NCBI GenBank assembly: GCA_902494555.1
Contig: CABUTR010000021.1
Span: 1-31,416 of the forward strand
From: an uncultured Collinsella sp.
GTDB lineage: Bacteria; Actinomycetota; Coriobacteriia; Coriobacteriales; Coriobacteriaceae
Reading direction: 5' to 3'
Length of the DNA stretch: 31,416 nucleotides
Below the pieces are notes generated by a model. It was not told the DNA's origin, did not search any database, and saw only the letters and a program-made list of their open reading frames with translations. A program made the position numbers and the translations under genes. This document shows positions 1 to 6,948 of this stretch, piece by piece; within the stretch, counting starts at the first letter, position 1, and the number at the start of each line of letters is the position of its first letter.

Positions 1-119
1 CGGAGCATAGTTCCGTTAGCGCAGTTGGTGAAAGTACGTTAGCGGGTTCGGCGAAAGCACGTTAGCGCATTCGGCGAGATGCGTTTGCGAAAGTGGTCAA
101 TTTTAGATTAGCGCTAACA
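1..119 (-). mobile_element. End of a second IS21-like element inserted in istB
   Basis: Read on the minus strand from 119 leftwards, the sequence starts TGTTAGCGC, the same nine bases that begin the other IS end at 1995. A CTAAAATTGACCA-like block follows, similar to the ATTTTAG and TTTTGACCA blocks behind the end at 1995. Then come 23-bp direct repeats typical of the multiple transposase-binding sites at IS21-family ends. The istB reading frame breaks exactly at this terminus. I read this as the edge of another IS21-family element, or a deletion derivative, that continues left of the window. No transposase of it is visible here. Confidence 0.55.
14..81. repeat. Three tandem ~23-bp subterminal IS repeats
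   Basis: Units start at 14, 37 and 60 and share CGTTAGCGC/G followed by a TTCGGCGAAAGCA-like half. A degenerate fourth unit starts at 82. Regularly spaced subterminal repeats of about 20 bp are a known feature of IS21-family ends, where the transposase binds. Confidence 0.6.
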
Positions 120-554
120 CTCGGTCGCCTTTATGTAGTAGGTCTTGAGCCCCCGCATGCAGCACTCGCGCCCGTAGGCCTGCGCGAGGTGCGTCTTCCC
201 TATGCCGCCGGGCCCGACGAAGGCGACGTTGCGGTGCGCGTAGAGGTCGGCCAGCGACGGGAGCTTGCCCAGCGCGGCCGCGTCCCGGCCCTGGATCCCG
301 GAGAAGTCGAAGCCCTCGAAGGTCTTGGGCTCGCGCCTGGGCAGCCTGCTCAGCCTCAGCAGCGTCTCGATGGAGGCGAGCCTCCTCTTCTCCGCAAGGT
401 AGGAGAAGGTGGCTGCCACGGCGGCCATCTCCCCGTCGCCGAGGTCGAGGTCCGAGGCGAGGGTCGCGAGCTCCTCCGCCCCGACGGCGATCCCGAGCCT
501 CGACGCGGCGTCGCTCGCGAGCTCGTAGGGGCTCGCCCCCGCGCCCGCCATCAT
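114..554 (-). pseudogene. istB: istB, IS21 helper ATPase, truncated
   Basis: IstB is the AAA+ ATPase that assists the IstA transposase in IS21 transposition. The ATG at 554 overlaps the istA stop as ATGA, the normal translational coupling. About 144 codons keep the N-terminal helical region and the Walker A motif GPGGIGKTHLA near residue 125. The frame then runs into the neighbouring IS terminus (GAG, then TGT TAG) and stops at 114. Full IstB proteins have about 240-260 residues, so Walker B, the sensor motifs and the C-terminus are missing. The last residue or two come from the inserted DNA. A further in-frame extension upstream of 554 overlaps istA and is not used. Confidence 0.8.
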
Positions 555-1858
555 TCGGCCCTCCCGAAGTCGAACCTCTCGAAACCGGGTTTCGTCCTGG
601 GCGGGGCGATTTGCTCGACCACGGTCCCCACCGGCTGGGTCGGCAGCTCCTCGGGCTGCGCCGGCGATGTCTCCCACTGCCCCTCGCACCAGCTGTCGGC
701 GCCGGTGCCGACAGCGTGGGCGACGAGCTCGCGGGAGAGGTCGTCGCTGTATATGTGCACCACGCGCCCCTCCCGGTTCACCCTGCACTCGCGGCGGACG
801 TACCAGTAGGGCACGCCGTAGCGGTGCCCCTCGAAGCTCACGAAGCCGTCGAAGGAGATCTTCCGGCGCGGGCACAGGTACCGCTCGACCTCGGCCGTGA
901 CCTCGAGCGGCCTGGTGTTCGCCGAGCACGCCGCCTCGTGCTCGCGCATCGGGACGCATGCCGCCGCGCGCCGCCAGCGGCCTCCCTGCTCGGCGCACCA
1001 GAGGGCGGCCTCCCGGTTGAGGGCGTCAAGGTCGGTAAAGGACCTTCCCGCGAGGAAGTTCCCCTTCACGAAGCGGACGAGCCTCTCCACCTTGCCCTTC
1101 GTATAGGGGTGGCGCGGCCTGCACAACCTGGTGCGGAAGCCGACGACGCCCATGAACTCGGCGTAGTCGGCCTGCCAGACGGGCCGGCCGTCGGCATCGC
1201 GGCGGACGACCACGCTCTTCATGTTGTCGGTGAGCACGGTCGCGGGCACGCCCAGCGCCGAGAACGCGTGCAGCATCCCGATGAGGAGGTTCTCCTGGCG
1301 CGCGTTCGGGAAGAACTCGACGTGGGCGCCCCCGCAATGGTGGCAGACCATGGCGAAGCAGGCGATCCGCGCCCGCTCCCCGCCAGGGCGCTCGACCGCG
1401 ACGAAGCCCCAGTCCATCTGGTAGGCCTCTCCGGGCGCCGTCCTGAAGCGCTGGCCGCGGCAGCTCTGCGGGGCCGCCTGCTGCCTCTTCGCGGGCACGA
1501 GGTCCCGGTGCGCGGCGATATAGGTCTTCACCGTGGTGAGGCCGCCGGCGTAGCCCTGGCCGAGCAGCCGCTCGAATATCACCTGCGAGTTGGTGACGCC
1601 CTTCCGCAGGAGGTCGTCCACCAGGCCGGTGTGGCCGGCGAGCACGCCCGGCGCGGCCCTCCTCCCGCTGTTCCCGTGGGGCAGGGCCCTGAACCCGTGT
1701 GCCCTGACCGTCCTCGCGCGGGAGCGGGTGAGCCCCGTCCTCCTGCAGAACTCCGCGAGGTTGCATGCCTGCGGGTCGAACCCGTCGCCCTCCTTCGCGG
1801 CCATCTCCCGGAGCGCCGCGTCTATAATCTCCTGTAGGTCATCGTGTCTCTCGTTCAC
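551..1858 (-). CDS. istA: IstA, IS21-family DDE transposase
   Basis: A 435-aa transposase that cuts and joins the ends of IS21-type elements. An N-terminal helix-turn-helix region (about 30-115) precedes a retroviral-integrase-like DDE core: Asp149 in QMDWG, Asp211 in LTDNMK and Glu258 in GKVERLVRF. A beta-rich C-terminal domain (about 330-400) carries the RRKISFDG/FVSFEGHRYGVP-type pattern of this family. Length is normal for the group. The GTG start at 1858 has AGGAGG nine bases upstream. The stop overlaps the istB start by four bases. The gene looks intact, but its partner istB is broken. Confidence 0.93.
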   Translation of the reverse strand: MNERHDDLQEIIDAALREMAAKEGDGFDPQACNLAEFCRRTGLTRSRARTVRAHGFRALPHGNSGRRAAPGVLAGHTGLVDDLLRKGVTNSQVIFERLLGQGYAGGLTTVKTYIAAHRDLVPAKRQQAAPQSCRGQRFRTAPGEAYQMDWGFVAVERPGGERARIACFAMVCHHCGGAHVEFFPNARQENLLIGMLHAFSALGVPATVLTDNMKSVVVRRDADGRPVWQADYAEFMGVVGFRTRLCRPRHPYTKGKVERLVRFVKGNFLAGRSFTDLDALNREAALWCAEQGGRWRRAAACVPMREHEAACSANTRPLEVTAEVERYLCPRRKISFDGFVSFEGHRYGVPYWYVRRECRVNREGRVVHIYSDDLSRELVAHAVGTGADSWCEGQWETSPAQPEELPTQPVGTVVEQIAPPRTKPGFERFDFGRAE

Positions 1859-1945
1859 CTCAATGGTCCTCCTAACGCCGGCGTGTTGGCACCACCAGCG
1901 TAGTGGCGGCGGGGAGGCACGGTGGCCATTATTCGGTGACCGGGA

Positions 1946-1995
1946 TTGGTCAAAATAGTTTGACTATTAGCGGCTAAAATCGCCCGGCGCTAACA
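1946..1995. repeat. istA-side terminus of the IS21 element
   Basis: On the minus strand the element begins TGTTAGCGCC at 1995, followed by ATTTTAGCCGCTAATAGTC and AAACTATTTTGACCAAT. These are related A/T-rich blocks that look like stacked transposase-binding sites. The same TGTTAGCGC is found at 119. The chromosomal DNA of the ligA upstream region starts at 1996. Confidence 0.6.
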
Positions 1996-2114
1996 CTAAC
2001 TGTCCACCCCAGTCTGGTGGCTGCCGATTCGGTGCGGTTCGAAAGGGCTATTCGGCCCCGTTGCGACCGGTGGTACTCTAGTATCCGTTTGAAATCGAGC
2101 GAAGGAGTGCCGCT

Positions 2115-4343
2115 ATGGAGCAATCGAGCCTGTTTGGTGACGGCGTGGACATCGATACCGAAACGCCCGCGAGCGCGGATGCCGCCGCACCGACCGACGC
2201 CCGTGCCCAGGCGGCAGCGCGCGCGGCCGAGCTGCGCCACGAGCTCGATTACCACGCCTATCGCTACTACATGCTCGATGCGCCCGAGATCACGGACGCC
2301 GCCTTCGACAAAATGCTCGTTGAGCTGCAGGAAATCGAGGCGGCCTATCCCGATCTGGTGACGCCCGATAGCTATACCCAGCGCGTGGGCGGCTACGTGA
2401 GCGAGCAGTTTACGCCGGTCACGCACATGGCACGCATGTATTCCATGGACGATGCCATGAATCTGGACGAACTCGACGCATGGCTCCAGCGCACCGAGGA
2501 TGCGCTCGGCGCCGGCAGCGTCACCTATACCTGTGAGCTTAAGATTGACGGTCTGGGCGTGGCGCTTACCTACCAAAACGGCACCTTCGTGCGCGCGGCC
2601 ACGCGCGGCGATGGCACCACGGGCGAGGACGTGTCGCTCAACGTGCGCACCATCAAGGACGTGCCCATGCATCTGTCCGAGGCGGCGCTCGCCCATATGG
2701 GTGCCGATCGCGAGCGCACCATCGAGGTGCGTGGAGAGGTCTATATGCCCAAGGGCAGCTTTGTTCGTCTGAACGACGAGGCCGATGCCGAGGGCCGCGA
2801 CCCCTTCGCTAACCCGCGCAACGCTGCCGCCGGTAGCCTGCGCCAAAAGGATCCCAAGATCACGGCGCGGCGCGATCTGGCTACCTTTATCTACGCCATC
2901 GCTGATACCGACCCGCTGCACGTCCACAGCCAGCGCGAGTTTCTGGACTGGCTGCGCAGCGCCGGCTTTAGCGTCAACCCCAACGTGGCACGCTGCGCCA
3001 CGCCGGCCGAGGTTCACGAGTTCTGTGCCCAGGCGCTCGAGCATCGCGGCGACCTGGACTACGACATCGACGGCGTAGTCGTAAAGGTTGACAGCTTCCA
3101 GCAGCAGCTCGACCTGGGCTTTACCGCCCGCGCGCCGCGCTGGGCCATTGCCTTTAAGTTCCCGCCCGAGGAAAAGCAGACCGTCCTGCGCGAAATTCGC
3201 ATCCAGGTGGGCCGCACCGGTGTGCTCACGCCGGTCGCCGAGTTCGACCCGGTGACAGTCGCCGGCTCCACCATCGCGCGCGCCACGCTGCACAACATCG
3301 ACGAGATTCGCCGCAAAAACGTGCGCGAGGGCGATACCATCATCGTGCACAAGGCAGGCGACGTAATCCCCGAGGTCGTGGGCCCGGTACTCGATAAGCG
3401 CCCGGCCGATTCGGTCGACTGGCACATGCCCGAGGTCTGCCCCGTGTGCGGCAGTCCCGTGGTCCACGAAGACGGCGAGGTGGCCTACCGCTGCGTCTCC
3501 ATCGACTGCTCCGCGCAGCTCAAGGAGCGCTTGCTCCACTGGGTGAGCCGCGGCTGCATGGACGTCGACGGCCTAGGCGACGAGATCGTCGACAAGATGA
3601 TCGCCGCCGGGCTGATTCACGATGTCGCGGACTTCTACCAGCTCACGGTCGATGACATCGCAGGCCTGGACACGGGGCGCACCTATGCCAGCTCCAACAG
3701 CAAAAAGGGCGTTAAGAAGGGCGACCCCATCCCGGTAGGCCTCAAGACGGCCGAAAAGATCATCGCCGAGCTCAACAAGTCCAAGAGCCAGCCGCTCGGT
3801 CGCGTGCTGTTTGCCCTGGGTATCCGTCATGTGGGCAAGAGTGTGGGCGAGGTCATCGCCGAGCGATTCCTGTCGATTGACAAGCTCATCTTGGCGAGCG
3901 AAGAGGACATTGCCGAGTGCGAGGGCATTGGTCCCAAAATTGCGGCGAGCGTCAAGCAGTTCCTGGCCGTGCCCGAGAACCTTGCCGTGCTGGAGCGGCT
4001 GCGCCAAGCGGGCCTTTCGCTCGAGGTCGACTTGGGCGCCGCGCACGCGCAGGCCGCAGCCGACGCTGGCGTGGCAGGCGAGCTCGCCGACGCACAGCCA
4101 CTCGCGGGTCTGACCTTCGTGCTCACCGGCACGCTCGTCAACCGCACGCGCGATGAGGCGGGCGCGGCGCTCAAGGTGCTCGGCGCCAAGGTTTCGGGCA
4201 GCGTGTCAAAGAAGACAAGCTATCTGGTCGCCGGTCCCAAAGCGGGCTCCAAGCTCACCAAGGCCGAGCAGCTGGGCGTGCCCGTGTTGGATGAGGCGGC
4301 ACTTGAACAGATTTTGGCGACGGGTAGGGTCCCGGAGGCATAA
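2115..4343 (+). CDS. ligA: NAD-dependent DNA ligase LigA
   Basis: It seals nicks in double-stranded DNA using NAD+ and acts in replication and repair; it is essential in most bacteria. The 742 residues follow the family order. The N-terminal Ia region (about 35-110) has the HELDYHAYRYYMLD and HMARMYSMDD motifs. The nucleotidyltransferase has the adenylated lysine Lys143 in ELKIDG. The OB fold follows, with GRTGVLTPVAEFDPV. A four-cysteine zinc finger lies near 440-465 (CPVCG ... RC ... DC). Helix-hairpin-helix repeats (about 480-650) and a C-terminal BRCT domain (about 660-740, LTGTLVNRTRDEA, SYLVAG) complete it. The ATG is preceded by AAGGAG. The protein has a roughly 30-residue acidic/Ala-rich N-terminal extension. 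It is slightly longer than the usual ~670 residues because of this and a Gly/Lys-rich insert near 520-540 (SSNSKKGVKKG). Confidence 0.98.
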   Translation: MEQSSLFGDGVDIDTETPASADAAAPTDARAQAAARAAELRHELDYHAYRYYMLDAPEITDAAFDKMLVELQEIEAAYPDLVTPDSYTQRVGGYVSEQFTPVTHMARMYSMDDAMNLDELDAWLQRTEDALGAGSVTYTCELKIDGLGVALTYQNGTFVRAATRGDGTTGEDVSLNVRTIKDVPMHLSEAALAHMGADRERTIEVRGEVYMPKGSFVRLNDEADAEGRDPFANPRNAAAGSLRQKDPKITARRDLATFIYAIADTDPLHVHSQREFLDWLRSAGFSVNPNVARCATPAEVHEFCAQALEHRGDLDYDIDGVVVKVDSFQQQLDLGFTARAPRWAIAFKFPPEEKQTVLREIRIQVGRTGVLTPVAEFDPVTVAGSTIARATLHNIDEIRRKNVREGDTIIVHKAGDVIPEVVGPVLDKRPADSVDWHMPEVCPVCGSPVVHEDGEVAYRCVSIDCSAQLKERLLHWVSRGCMDVDGLGDEIVDKMIAAGLIHDVADFYQLTVDDIAGLDTGRTYASSNSKKGVKKGDPIPVGLKTAEKIIAELNKSKSQPLGRVLFALGIRHVGKSVGEVIAERFLSIDKLILASEEDIAECEGIGPKIAASVKQFLAVPENLAVLERLRQAGLSLEVDLGAAHAQAAADAGVAGELADAQPLAGLTFVLTGTLVNRTRDEAGAALKVLGAKVSGSVSKKTSYLVAGPKAGSKLTKAEQLGVPVLDEAALEQILATGRVPEA

Positions 4344-4349
4344 TGATTT

Positions 4350-4383
4350 GTTGAGGAACTGCGCAGAGGCTCAGTTCCTCAAC
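4350..4383. terminator. Convergent-gene hairpin, likely bidirectional terminator
   Basis: A perfect 12-bp stem (4350-4361 GTTGAGGAACTG with 4372-4383 CAGTTCCTCAAC) and a 10-nt loop lie between the ends of ligA and the convergent 132-aa gene. The right arm overlaps that gene's stop codon. There is no clear T-run on either side, so termination strength is uncertain. Confidence 0.6.
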
Positions 4384-4777
4384 ATCTCCTTATAGTGTTT
4401 GCCTGTTCAATTTCGATATCGTTTCCCTCGTATGATCCAGATGCGTCTACCGACTCAAAGCGTGAGTAGGAAACTCTTGTCCCAACTTTGATTTGGGAAA
4501 GCTTGTCTTTGATTCGGCCAGATGAGGGGAATGTAATCCGGGTTTGCTTTCCAGCGTCGGTGTAGCGGGGACTGTTGTCTGTTTGGATTACGAGTTCCGT
4601 TCCCTCAATAGAATGAACGCTGCCGACTCCAAAGACAAGGTAATCATCTCCTCCGCTATAGCGGGCTCTATCTGTGCATGAAGAAACGGATGCAAACATA
4701 GCGAAAATCACCAATATCGTAACCAGGGCAAAGGCCGTGGTGCCATAGCATTTTGATGGTGCCATCCGGTTTACCAA
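4379..4777 (-). CDS. Small putative lipoprotein, partner of upstream peptidase
   Basis: Not a family I recognise. The 132-aa product has an N-terminal hydrophobic segment (about residues 14-30, TTAFALVTILVIFAMFASV) that ends in VSSC, an acceptable lipobox with Cys34. It is therefore predicted to be a lipoprotein, or at least membrane anchored outside the cell. The mature part (~98 aa) is polar and probably beta-rich, with repeated short strands (LVIQTD, VSYSRF, NDIEIEQ) like small OB- or SH3-type domains. The TTG start at 4777 overlaps the peptidase stop by 7 nt; an ATG at 4765 would give 128 aa and sit 5 nt after that stop. Either way it is co-transcribed with the peptidase. GC content is lower than in ligA, which suggests acquisition. 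A role as inhibitor, anchor or chaperone of the peptidase is inference from gene order only. Confidence 0.75.
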   Translation of the reverse strand: MVNRMAPSKCYGTTAFALVTILVIFAMFASVSSCTDRARYSGGDDYLVFGVGSVHSIEGTELVIQTDNSPRYTDAGKQTRITFPSSGRIKDKLSQIKVGTRVSYSRFESVDASGSYEGNDIEIEQANTIRRC

Positions 4778-5943
4778 AAGACTGTTCCGTTCAATTTGAC
4801 CATATTGGGCGTTGCATAGTTAATCGCTCGGGGATAAGTGTTCCATCCGTCGAATACTTCGAGCCACTGCAGTTCGATGCCAGAGCTTCCATTATGCCCA
4901 GTAAAATAGCCAGTTACCGTGACTGTATGACCTGATAGCTCGACGGATCCTTCACTGTTTCGGCTGTTGATCCACATATGATACAAGCCGATATTCCCTT
5001 GATCGATAGTTGCTCTGTACTGAGCGAATTGAGGCTGATAACCGAAAAATTGAGTATTAAGTGCTCTACCCTTTTGAGCGGCAAGACTTTTAAACGGAAC
5101 AATTCCATCTGGGATGATCGTGCTTCCGTACTCGACGCCCTGATCATTGGTCTTATACGTTGTTGTGCCAGTGACGTTCCATATTTCTTTATAATAATCG
5201 GGATTAAATTGATTAGCGTTTGAACTGGTGAGACCGTAATGCATTGATACAGCGTACAAGGCAGAAACGACGCATGCATACTTATTAGTGCGGGCTTCAA
5301 CTAATGATTCCGAGACTCCTCGGAACGGTATTCCGTTTAAATCGTCTATTTGGAAATGCAACATCAAGTCATCTTCATTGATAATGACTGCATTCCATGA
5401 AGTTGGGTTATTGCTTTGAGGTGTTATACCCTTTTCGGTGACAATCGGGACAGACCGTATATTGTTATAGTTGGTTACACAGTCTCTAGTTCCTGGCACC
5501 AAAGTTCCATATTCAATATCGTTGTACGAAATTAGTACGGTTGGGTTTGTGGCCTGTTGGCCGGAATAAGTTGAAATGGCGTTTGATAGAGAAGCTGAAA
5601 TCGGAAGAATGGTATCGCCGAGGGTTATCTCCTTCAGAAGCCCAGGATATGATGCGTCAAGTACTAAATAACCGTAAGGGCTTCCTTCCCTTGTGACACT
5701 GATTTCATAGCCACAGATAAGGCCGATTTGTTGGCATACGGGAACGATTTGCTCGATCTCTAAGTTCGCGGATCCGTCGACGATGGGCAACAGGGAAAGC
5801 GCGTAGTCTTGTGCTAGGTCTGATGTAAAAGCGACGGATGAGTTTGAGTCGGCAGCGAATACTCTTGTTGGGCGTGACGCGGATAAGCCGATGATCGAGG
5901 CTAGGCCGAGAAGAAACGAGCGACGTGATTGAACTCTGGGCAT
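4771..5943 (-). CDS. Putative Tat-exported papain-like cysteine peptidase
   Basis: The N-terminus MPRVQSRRSFLLGLAS has a twin-arginine motif (Ser6-Arg7-Arg8-Ser9-Phe10-Leu11), a hydrophobic stretch and a VFA-AD cleavage site near residue 30-31, so Tat export is predicted. Residues about 45-200 resemble a propeptide region with the strand pattern YGYLVLDASYPG. The C-terminal half carries a Cys/His arrangement of the papain-like C39/C10/C47 type: Cys224 in KYACVVSALYAVSMHYG, His339 in SGHTVTVTGYF, and Asp365 or a neighbouring Asn after it. The class assignment rests on these motifs and spacing, not on a search. CAGGAG lies 6 nt upstream of the ATG. It is the first gene of a two-gene unit with the small lipoprotein. 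Base composition is AT-richer than its neighbours, pointing to lateral acquisition. The alternative is a secreted protein with a papain fold but no activity. Confidence 0.72.
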   Translation of the reverse strand: MPRVQSRRSFLLGLASIIGLSASRPTRVFAADSNSSVAFTSDLAQDYALSLLPIVDGSANLEIEQIVPVCQQIGLICGYEISVTREGSPYGYLVLDASYPGLLKEITLGDTILPISASLSNAISTYSGQQATNPTVLISYNDIEYGTLVPGTRDCVTNYNNIRSVPIVTEKGITPQSNNPTSWNAVIINEDDLMLHFQIDDLNGIPFRGVSESLVEARTNKYACVVSALYAVSMHYGLTSSNANQFNPDYYKEIWNVTGTTTYKTNDQGVEYGSTIIPDGIVPFKSLAAQKGRALNTQFFGYQPQFAQYRATIDQGNIGLYHMWINSRNSEGSVELSGHTVTVTGYFTGHNGSSGIELQWLEVFDGWNTYPRAINYATPNMVKLNGTVFW

Positions 5944-5959
5944 AATGTCTCCTGCCTAT

Positions 5960-6006
5960 GGGGGGGCAATATGCTGTCATTTTATTTGCTACCTAATACA
6001 ATCTAA
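5960..6006 (-). promoter_or_regulatory. Candidate promoter and C7-containing leader of the peptidase operon
   Basis: On the minus strand a TAAAAT -10 (5984-5979) lies 16 nt after a weak TTAGAT -35 (6006-6001) in AT-rich DNA. The short leader between this and the Shine-Dalgarno contains a run of seven C (5966-5960 on the minus strand). Confidence 0.35.
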
Positions 6007-6052
6007 TTCGGATTAAGGTAAATGGATGGAATTGCTCGATAAATGGTAGTGA

Positions 6053-6892
6053 TTAGCGGACCGGTATCGCGATCCTCGTCACATACGCCCCCGGGTCGTC
6101 GCTGATGATGTCGTCGATGGGGGCGATTTCGCGCGAGGGACCGGCGGGGGACAGGTCGCGCTCGTGCATGTAATCGAGTAAGCGCTCATAGCGCGGGGCC
6201 GCCTGACCGTGCGTGCCGCGGAAGCTGACCGTCAGACACCGCGCGGCGGGACGTACTTCGACATCGCCCAGGTAATCGTCCGTGCCATCCAGCAGCAGAA
6301 AGACCTCGTCGTAGCCATCAAAGTCGCCGGCGGCAAGGCGTTCGGGCGCGATCCCGACGCCCAAGTTGTCCAGAAAAACAAACGTCTCGTGCTGGCCCGT
6401 CTGCAGTTGACGAATTTGCCACTCCAGCGCATAGGCGTCGGTAGGGTTGACGCGTTCGCGCAGCACGGCGCAGCGAAGTTCGGGCGCATCGATTGTGCAA
6501 ATGATATCGAGCTCGTTGTTCAAGGCATCGTGCAGCAGGGCAAGCCGGCTGTTAATCTTGCGCGACACGCGTTCGAGCTCGCGGCGCTTGCGCTCGATGA
6601 TTTCCTGTTGCTGAGCCAGCTGCCGCTGCATGAGGTCCACATCGCGCGTGGTCACAAACTCGCGGATTTGCGCGAGCGGCAAGTCGAGAACTCGCAGGTG
6701 GCCGATGGTGTTGAGGGTGGAGAGCTGCCGCGATCCGTAGTAGCGGTACCCACTTGCCGGATCGATGCGAGCCGGATCCAACAAGCCGATCTGCTCGTAA
6801 TGACGTAGCGTTCCCACGCTCAGGTTAAACAGGCGTGCCACCTCGCCAATGCGGAGCAGGCCCTCTGTATGTTCAGCTGGCGAGTCGGTCAT
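6053..6892 (-). CDS. MerR-family regulator with GyrI-like effector domain
   Basis: A 279-aa transcription factor of the BltR/multidrug-sensing branch. The N-terminal winged helix (about 12-80) has LLRIGEVARLFNLSVGTLRHYEQIGLLDPARID and SGYRYYGSRQLSTLNTI. A coiled-coil dimerisation helix follows (about 85-130, QRQLAQQQEIIERKRRELERV). The C-terminal ~150 residues fit the GyrI-like/BltR ligand-binding fold. AAAGGAAC precedes the ATG. It lies 56 nt downstream of the MATE gene on the same strand, and that gene has a MerR-type operator in its promoter. The likely circuit is activation of the pump-regulator operon when a ligand binds. No metal-binding cysteine pattern is seen, so an organic ligand is more likely than a metal. 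Confidence 0.9.
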   Translation of the reverse strand: MTDSPAEHTEGLLRIGEVARLFNLSVGTLRHYEQIGLLDPARIDPASGYRYYGSRQLSTLNTIGHLRVLDLPLAQIREFVTTRDVDLMQRQLAQQQEIIERKRRELERVSRKINSRLALLHDALNNELDIICTIDAPELRCAVLRERVNPTDAYALEWQIRQLQTGQHETFVFLDNLGVGIAPERLAAGDFDGYDEVFLLLDGTDDYLGDVEVRPAARCLTVSFRGTHGQAAPRYERLLDYMHERDLSPAGPSREIAPIDDIISDDPGAYVTRIAIPVR

Positions 6893-6948
6893 GGGACCGT
6901 TCCTTTCGGTAAAAAGCGGGGGAGGGGCGTCAGGCCTGCGTCGCTCCG

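Larger units (their letters stand above)
120..1995 (-). mobile_element. IS21-family insertion sequence, interrupted
   Basis: It carries istA and the 5' part of istB in the usual order with an ATGA overlap. The istA-proximal terminus is TGTTAGCGCC, read on the minus strand from 1995. The istB-distal end is not seen because another IS21-like terminus interrupts istB at 119/120. Without an intact IstB helper ATPase in cis the copy is probably not autonomous. No target-site duplication can be checked because the far end lies outside the window or is lost. Confidence 0.8.

Noticed and set aside
611..1837. Long open frame on the plus strand opposite istA
   Set aside because: High-GC shadow of a clear transposase gene; no family motif and no ribosome-binding site.
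2061..2084. TTGCGA...TAGTAT as the ligA promoter
   Set aside because: The spacer is only 12 nt, too short for a standard promoter.
1974..3539. 521-codon minus-strand frame across ligA
   Set aside because: Antisense shadow. The plus strand encodes an unambiguous LigA with all motifs.
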